From RGIG3159 sp045640565 (lineage in GTDB: Bacteria; Bacillota; Clostridia; Oscillospirales; Oscillospiraceae), in the NCBI GenBank assembly GCA_045640565.1, contig JAZUFG010000113.1, positions 1 to 26,340 of the forward strand: 26,340 bases of DNA, in the 5' to 3' direction. This document shows positions 23,179 to 26,340 of this stretch, one piece after another (within the stretch, counting starts at the first letter, position 1; every line of letters begins with the position of its first letter). The notes below the pieces were generated by a model that saw only the letters and a program-made list of their open reading frames with translations, was not told where the DNA came from and did not search any database. Position numbers and translations under genes: made by a program.

Positions 23179-23602
23179 CTTCGGCAATTTCTACTGAAAT
23201 CACGAAATGATATTTTGCCAGATAAGCATGCTCCGCATAAAGTTCATAATCCAGCAGAATCTCTCCGCCGTTATCTCCGATGCTTTCCCGGACTTTTTTT
23301 GCCCGAACCTCCAAATACATGGAACCGTATTCTGTCTGATAAATCGATTCTGAAGAACTGCCCTCCTTGAATTCCATGAAGGAATGAAGTGCGCCCGATC
23401 TTTCCAAGGAGACATTCCCTTGATTTACAATAAAAGTCGTTATGACCCCAGGCTGCCCAAATAATTCACTTTCCTCATAGGAAATCCGATATTTAAAACC
23501 GTAACGGGCCATTTTACCGTATGTAACGAACTTGGCTTCGGCAGCTTCCTCATGAATCTGCTTTTGAACTGAAGAGATTGATATCTTAACCTTATTTTCC
23601 AT
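23171..23602 (-). CDS. DUF1934 (YwiB-like) beta-barrel protein
   Basis: This 143-residue protein of the YwiB/DUF1934 family has a calycin-like beta-barrel and unknown function. Strand-rich segments such as KVKISISSVQ, FKYRISYEESELFGQPGVITTF, TEYGSMYLEVRAKKV and GGEILLDYELYAE match the family. YwiB also neighbours argS in Bacillus, there in the same direction, which supports the call; here it is convergent. The open frame extends 27 codons upstream, but ATG 23602 has GAGGCGG directly upstream and is chosen. A minus-strand pair TTGATT (23651-23656) and TAGTAT (23628-23633), 17 bases apart, is a plausible promoter with a leader of about 19 bases. Confidence 0.88.
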   Translation of the reverse strand: MENKVKISISSVQKQIHEEAAEAKFVTYGKMARYGFKYRISYEESELFGQPGVITTFIVNQGNVSLERSGALHSFMEFKEGSSSESIYQTEYGSMYLEVRAKKVRESIGDNGGEILLDYELYAEHAYLAKYHFVISVEIAEEK

Positions 23603-23627
23603 ATCCGCCTCAAAAATCTTTTTCCAT

Positions 23628-23656
23628 ATACTAATGGATATCCGTGAAATAATCAA
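23628..23656 (-). promoter_or_regulatory. Possible promoter of the DUF1934 gene
   Basis: Minus-strand TTGATT and TAGTAT are spaced 17 bases apart. The predicted start, near 23621, fits the chosen ATG at 23602 and would exclude the longer open frame. The -10 match is imperfect. Confidence 0.4.
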
Positions 23657-23732
23657 GAAAAGATTTTCCGTCTTATCCGGCAAGAACGATAATAATATTA
23701 TTTTTACTATGGCATTTTCAGATTGAATGCTA

Positions 23733-23763
23733 TATAATAAAAGTGAGCCGGTTTATTCCGGCT
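23733..23763 (+). promoter_or_regulatory. greA -10 element and 5'-terminal leader hairpin
   Basis: TATAAT lies at 23733-23738; the -35 is poor (ATGGCA-like), though a TGC precedes the TATATAAT run as an extended -10. The predicted start is about 23745. The next bases form AGCCGG (23746-23751), loop TTTATT, CCGGCT (23758-23763). The stem would therefore sit at the extreme 5' end of the greA mRNA. Confidence 0.5.
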
Positions 23764-23791
23764 TCCAATCTGCCTTAGGAAAGGAAACAAT

Positions 23792-24295
23792 ATGAACAAC
23801 GAATTGACAAAACAGGATATTGAAAAAATGCAGGCTGAGCTGGATGACCGTATCATCCGTCAGCGTCCCGAGATTATTGAGGAAGTAAAACGGACCCGTG
23901 CATTTGGCGATTTAAGTGAAAACTACGAATATAAAGCTGCCAAGCAGGCACAGCGGGATAACGACAGCAGAATTCGTTATTTACAGAATATGATCAAAAC
24001 CGCAACCGTCATTGAAGATAATTTTTCCGAGAATCAGGTCGGCCTCTTTGACTATGTGACTCTCTATATTCCCGAAGACGAGGAGGAAATGGTCGTCCGC
24101 GTCTGCACGACTGTTCGGACAGATCCTAAAAACGGCCTTGTCAGTAAAGAATCTCCTCTCGGCAGCGCCATATTGGGAAAATCAGCCGGCGATACGGTTA
24201 CTATTCATGTCTCTGAATCCTACAGTTATGATGTAGAGATTCGAAAAATTGAAAAATCCGAGGATGACGGTTCTGCTCCCCTTCTTTCCTATTAA
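23792..24295 (+). CDS. greA: Transcription elongation factor GreA
   Basis: GreA binds the secondary channel of RNA polymerase and stimulates cleavage of backtracked RNA. The 167-residue product has the N-terminal antiparallel coiled coil (1-75). At its tip is the acidic loop GDLSENYEYKAAK, with Asp and Glu that coordinate the catalytic magnesium. A C-terminal FKBP-like domain (SPLGSAILGKSAGDTV) follows. The start has AGGAAAGG seven bases upstream. The beta-propeller gene begins 21 bases after its stop, so the two are probably cotranscribed. Confidence 0.96.
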   Translation: MNNELTKQDIEKMQAELDDRIIRQRPEIIEEVKRTRAFGDLSENYEYKAAKQAQRDNDSRIRYLQNMIKTATVIEDNFSENQVGLFDYVTLYIPEDEEEMVVRVCTTVRTDPKNGLVSKESPLGSAILGKSAGDTVTIHVSESYSYDVEIRKIEKSEDDGSAPLLSY

Positions 24296-24316
24296 GTCAC
24301 TTTTGAGGTTCTGAAT

Positions 24317-26110
24317 ATGGCCGGTTATTCTCCCAGGCATAACGGAAAGACACCTAAGAAAAAAAGAATACTGTCCGGGCTGACGGCTCTGTTCATCCTG
24401 ATTATTATTGGAATTCTTCTTTTTCCGAAAAAAGAAGAACAGTCTCCAAAACTCGTAAAAAAAGAAAGTCCGTCTCCGGTTCTTATTAAAGAGGAAGCGT
24501 CATTGCCGAATGAGGGAACGGATTCGGAAGAGCAGGAATCCACCTACGAAGAAGTAATAACCGAAGTTCCGGTCATTGACATTGAAACGCTTTCCTTTTC
24601 CCCTCATTCCGTTCCCGGAACGCAGGTGGAGGAGCATATTCTTTCTACAGAAATTGCTGTTGGCGATCAGGCTGTGCAAAAATATGAAAGTATGCGACGG
24701 ATCTCTCTTTCATCGCCGGAATTATATTCGGACTTGCCCGGCATTTTTGCTTTCCGGGGAAACAATTTCCGGAATACATCCAGCTATGGAACGGCCGATG
24801 TGAATTCAAAATCCATGGAAGTCGTCTGGAAGCAAACTGTTTCATCTCTTACAGCTCCGGACGGAAATACATGGACAGGAACCGGATGGACCGGTCAGCC
24901 GCTAATTGTCACCTGGCCAAAGGAAACCAGGGCAATCATGAATCTCTATGATTGGGCAAAGGAACAGGAAGAGCTGACGGAAGTAATCTATGCCGCGGAG
25001 GACGGAAAGATATACTTTAACGAGTTGGAAACCGGTAAACAAACAAGAGATATTTTTAACGCTGGTTACACTTTCAAGGGCTCCGGTTCATTGGACCCCA
25101 GAGGATATCCTGTTCTCTATGTTGGTGCGGGATATGACAGCATGAAGGGCAAAGCTCGGGCATTTGCTTTCAGCTTAATTGATTATTCCACAATTTTTGA
25201 ATTTGGCAATAATGATAAATTCGCAGAACGAACCTGGCCCTGCTTTGATGCCTCTCCCCTTGTGGATGCAGATACGGACACTTTGATCTGGCCCGGAGAA
25301 AACGGAGTACTCTATATCATCCGCCTCCATTCCAGCTACCATGAAAGCTCCGCCTCGCTGGTCATGAGTCCGGAATTTATCAAATGGAAATATCGTGGAG
25401 AAAGAAATAGCAGCCAAACCTTCTGGCTCGGCATGGAAGACAGTCCGGCAGTATTTCAGAATTATCTCTATGTTGCGGATAATGGCGGCTACCTGATGTG
25501 TTTGGATCTCAACACGCTGGAACTTGTTTGGGTGCAGGATGTTGTTGATGACACCAATACTTCCCCGGTTCTATCCCTTGAAGACGGACATCCCTATCTC
25601 TATATCAGCACCTCCTTCCATTACGGTTGGAGAAGCTGGAGCACTGCAGAAGTACCTGTCTTTAAAATTGACGCGGAAACCGGCGCAATTGTTTGGCAAA
25701 AAGAATACAGCTGTTATTCTGCCAGCGGCGTTTCCGGAGGCGTTCAGGGGACGATTGCCGTCGGCGAAGGAAATCTCTCTGATTATATTTTCGTTCCCGT
25801 TTCCAAAGCAGAATCCCTGGAAGGCGGTCTTTTGCTGGCTCTGCGGAAAGACAGCGGTGAAGAAGTCTGGCGGGTAAAAACAAACTACTATTCCTGGGGA
25901 TCCCCCTCCATTGCATATACGAAAAACGGTGACGGGTATCTTTTCCTGGGCACATTGAGTGGAAGTTTTCTTATGCTGGACGGAAAAGACGGCACACAGC
26001 TGGATATCATAGACCTTCAGGGCCACTGCGAATCAACTGCAGCCATTTATAATAATATGCTTGTTATCGGCGCCAGATCCGGCTATATTTTCGGAATCAA
26101 AATCCAATAA
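24317..26110 (+). CDS. Membrane-anchored PQQ-like beta-propeller protein
   Basis: This 597-residue protein has a basic N-terminus, one membrane helix (about 19-36) and a Pro/Glu/Ser/Lys-rich linker to about 80. An extracytoplasmic PQQ-like (BamB/quinoprotein-type) beta-propeller follows. Blade signatures recur: YLMCLDLNTLELVWVQD, VFKIDAETGAIVWQKE, LLLALRKDSGEEVWRVK and SFLMLDGKDGTQLD. These Trp-containing repeats usually make a structural scaffold. I see no sign that PQQ is bound or of an attached enzyme domain. A role in envelope assembly, by analogy with BamB, is speculative because Gram-positive cells lack the BAM complex. The start has GAGG about nine bases upstream. A terminator follows directly. 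Confidence 0.82.
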   Translation: MAGYSPRHNGKTPKKKRILSGLTALFILIIIGILLFPKKEEQSPKLVKKESPSPVLIKEEASLPNEGTDSEEQESTYEEVITEVPVIDIETLSFSPHSVPGTQVEEHILSTEIAVGDQAVQKYESMRRISLSSPELYSDLPGIFAFRGNNFRNTSSYGTADVNSKSMEVVWKQTVSSLTAPDGNTWTGTGWTGQPLIVTWPKETRAIMNLYDWAKEQEELTEVIYAAEDGKIYFNELETGKQTRDIFNAGYTFKGSGSLDPRGYPVLYVGAGYDSMKGKARAFAFSLIDYSTIFEFGNNDKFAERTWPCFDASPLVDADTDTLIWPGENGVLYIIRLHSSYHESSASLVMSPEFIKWKYRGERNSSQTFWLGMEDSPAVFQNYLYVADNGGYLMCLDLNTLELVWVQDVVDDTNTSPVLSLEDGHPYLYISTSFHYGWRSWSTAEVPVFKIDAETGAIVWQKEYSCYSASGVSGGVQGTIAVGEGNLSDYIFVPVSKAESLEGGLLLALRKDSGEEVWRVKTNYYSWGSPSIAYTKNGDGYLFLGTLSGSFLMLDGKDGTQLDIIDLQGHCESTAAIYNNMLVIGARSGYIFGIKIQ

Positions 26111-26116
26111 ACGAAT

Positions 26117-26155
26117 CCCCAATCAAAGCTGAATGCCTTGATTGGGGTTTTGTCT
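26117..26155 (+). terminator. Rho-independent terminator of the greA-propeller transcript
   Basis: CCCCAATCAA (26117-26126) and TTGATTGGGG (26138-26147) form a 10-bp stem with an 11-base loop, followed by TTTTGTCT. It begins six bases after the propeller stop codon. Confidence 0.9.
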
Positions 26156-26205
26156 ATTGCTGTGTACCTTCTAGACAAATTAGAATTTTTTATTCCTTTC
26201 TGGGT

Positions 26206-26340
26206 TGTGTCAAGAATTTTTCGCACATTTCCAGAGAACCCGAAAACGTGAAATGGTAAAAAGAATATTCCTGGTTTCCAGAGCCAGAAGTTTAAAGATA
26301 GGGCAAGACAGCCACCGCCCGTCAGGGCGGCTTGACCTTG
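26206..26340. other. Gene-free right edge with repeat-like sequence, possible insertion-element end
   Basis: No coding frame is visible after the last terminator. The stretch holds an imperfect dyad with TGTG and CACA ends (26206-26227). A 9-base direct repeat TTTCCAGAG occurs at 26228-26236 and 26275-26283. A GC-rich hairpin CCGCCC-GTCA-GGGCGG (26315-26330) is nested inside CAAG/CTTG (26304-26307, 26331-26334). Composition changes compared with neighbouring genes. This resembles the terminal, non-coding part of an insertion sequence or a dispersed repeat, but the window ends before any transposase. Confidence 0.3.

Noticed and set aside
1..26340. CRISPR array, prophage genes or a defence island
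   Set aside because: No regularly spaced repeats, cas-like, phage or restriction genes were seen; nearly all genes are recognisable housekeeping or metabolic families.

Overview
The window reads as a chromosomal housekeeping segment from a low-to-mid GC Gram-positive anaerobe, most likely class Clostridia and perhaps an Oscillospiraceae-like lineage. Supporting signs are the tlyA-nadK-argR-recN gene order, strong Shine-Dalgarno (SD) sequences and sigma-A type promoters (TTGaca-17-TATAAT), the argS/DUF1934 (YwiB-like) pairing, an [FeFe] hydrogenase, and the absence of respiratory genes. The family-level placement is inference; I could not run any search.

Layout, left to right. A free-standing tRNA-Arg(ACG) with its own promoter and terminator lies at 11-166. 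A leftward operon tlyA-nadK-argR-recN fills 175-3995 and is transcribed from a promoter that carries a perfect 24-bp dyad over its -35. murC (4167-5537) diverges from it with its own promoter. A leftward signalling operon follows: a 46-residue single-membrane-span protein, an OmpR-type response regulator and a sensor kinase (5576-7802). It is opposed to a rightward operon dacF-like carboxypeptidase, uracil-DNA glycosylase, azlC, azlD (7932-11014). The two operons have promoters that face each other and overlap.

A leftward block (11052-17098) holds an acidic tail-anchored protein, proX, gluQ, a NuoF/GltD-like flavoprotein fusion, an [FeFe] hydrogenase and ybaK. The rightward part (17212-26110) holds an acyl-CoA synthetase-like ligase, a membrane-anchored foldase-like protein, tcdA, argS, greA and a membrane-anchored beta-propeller protein. 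A leftward DUF1934 gene sits between argS and greA. The last roughly 180 bases carry no gene and look like the edge of a repeat or insertion element.

Functional themes. Translation and tRNA quality dominate: tRNA-Arg, argS, gluQ, tcdA, tlyA and two different YbaK-domain deacylases. Envelope biology comes next: murC, the D,D-carboxypeptidase facing a two-component system, the foldase-like protein and the propeller protein. The hydrogenase pair is a redox module expected to couple NAD(P)H or ferredoxin to H2. No CRISPR array, rRNA or complete mobile element was seen. No gene-free stretch exceeds 300 bases.

The best candidates for something not well described are three. First, the two-gene hydrogenase with a compact NuoF iron-sulfur/GltD fusion partner. 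Second, the tiny membrane protein that leads the two-component operon. Third, the face-to-face promoters linking that operon to the carboxypeptidase.
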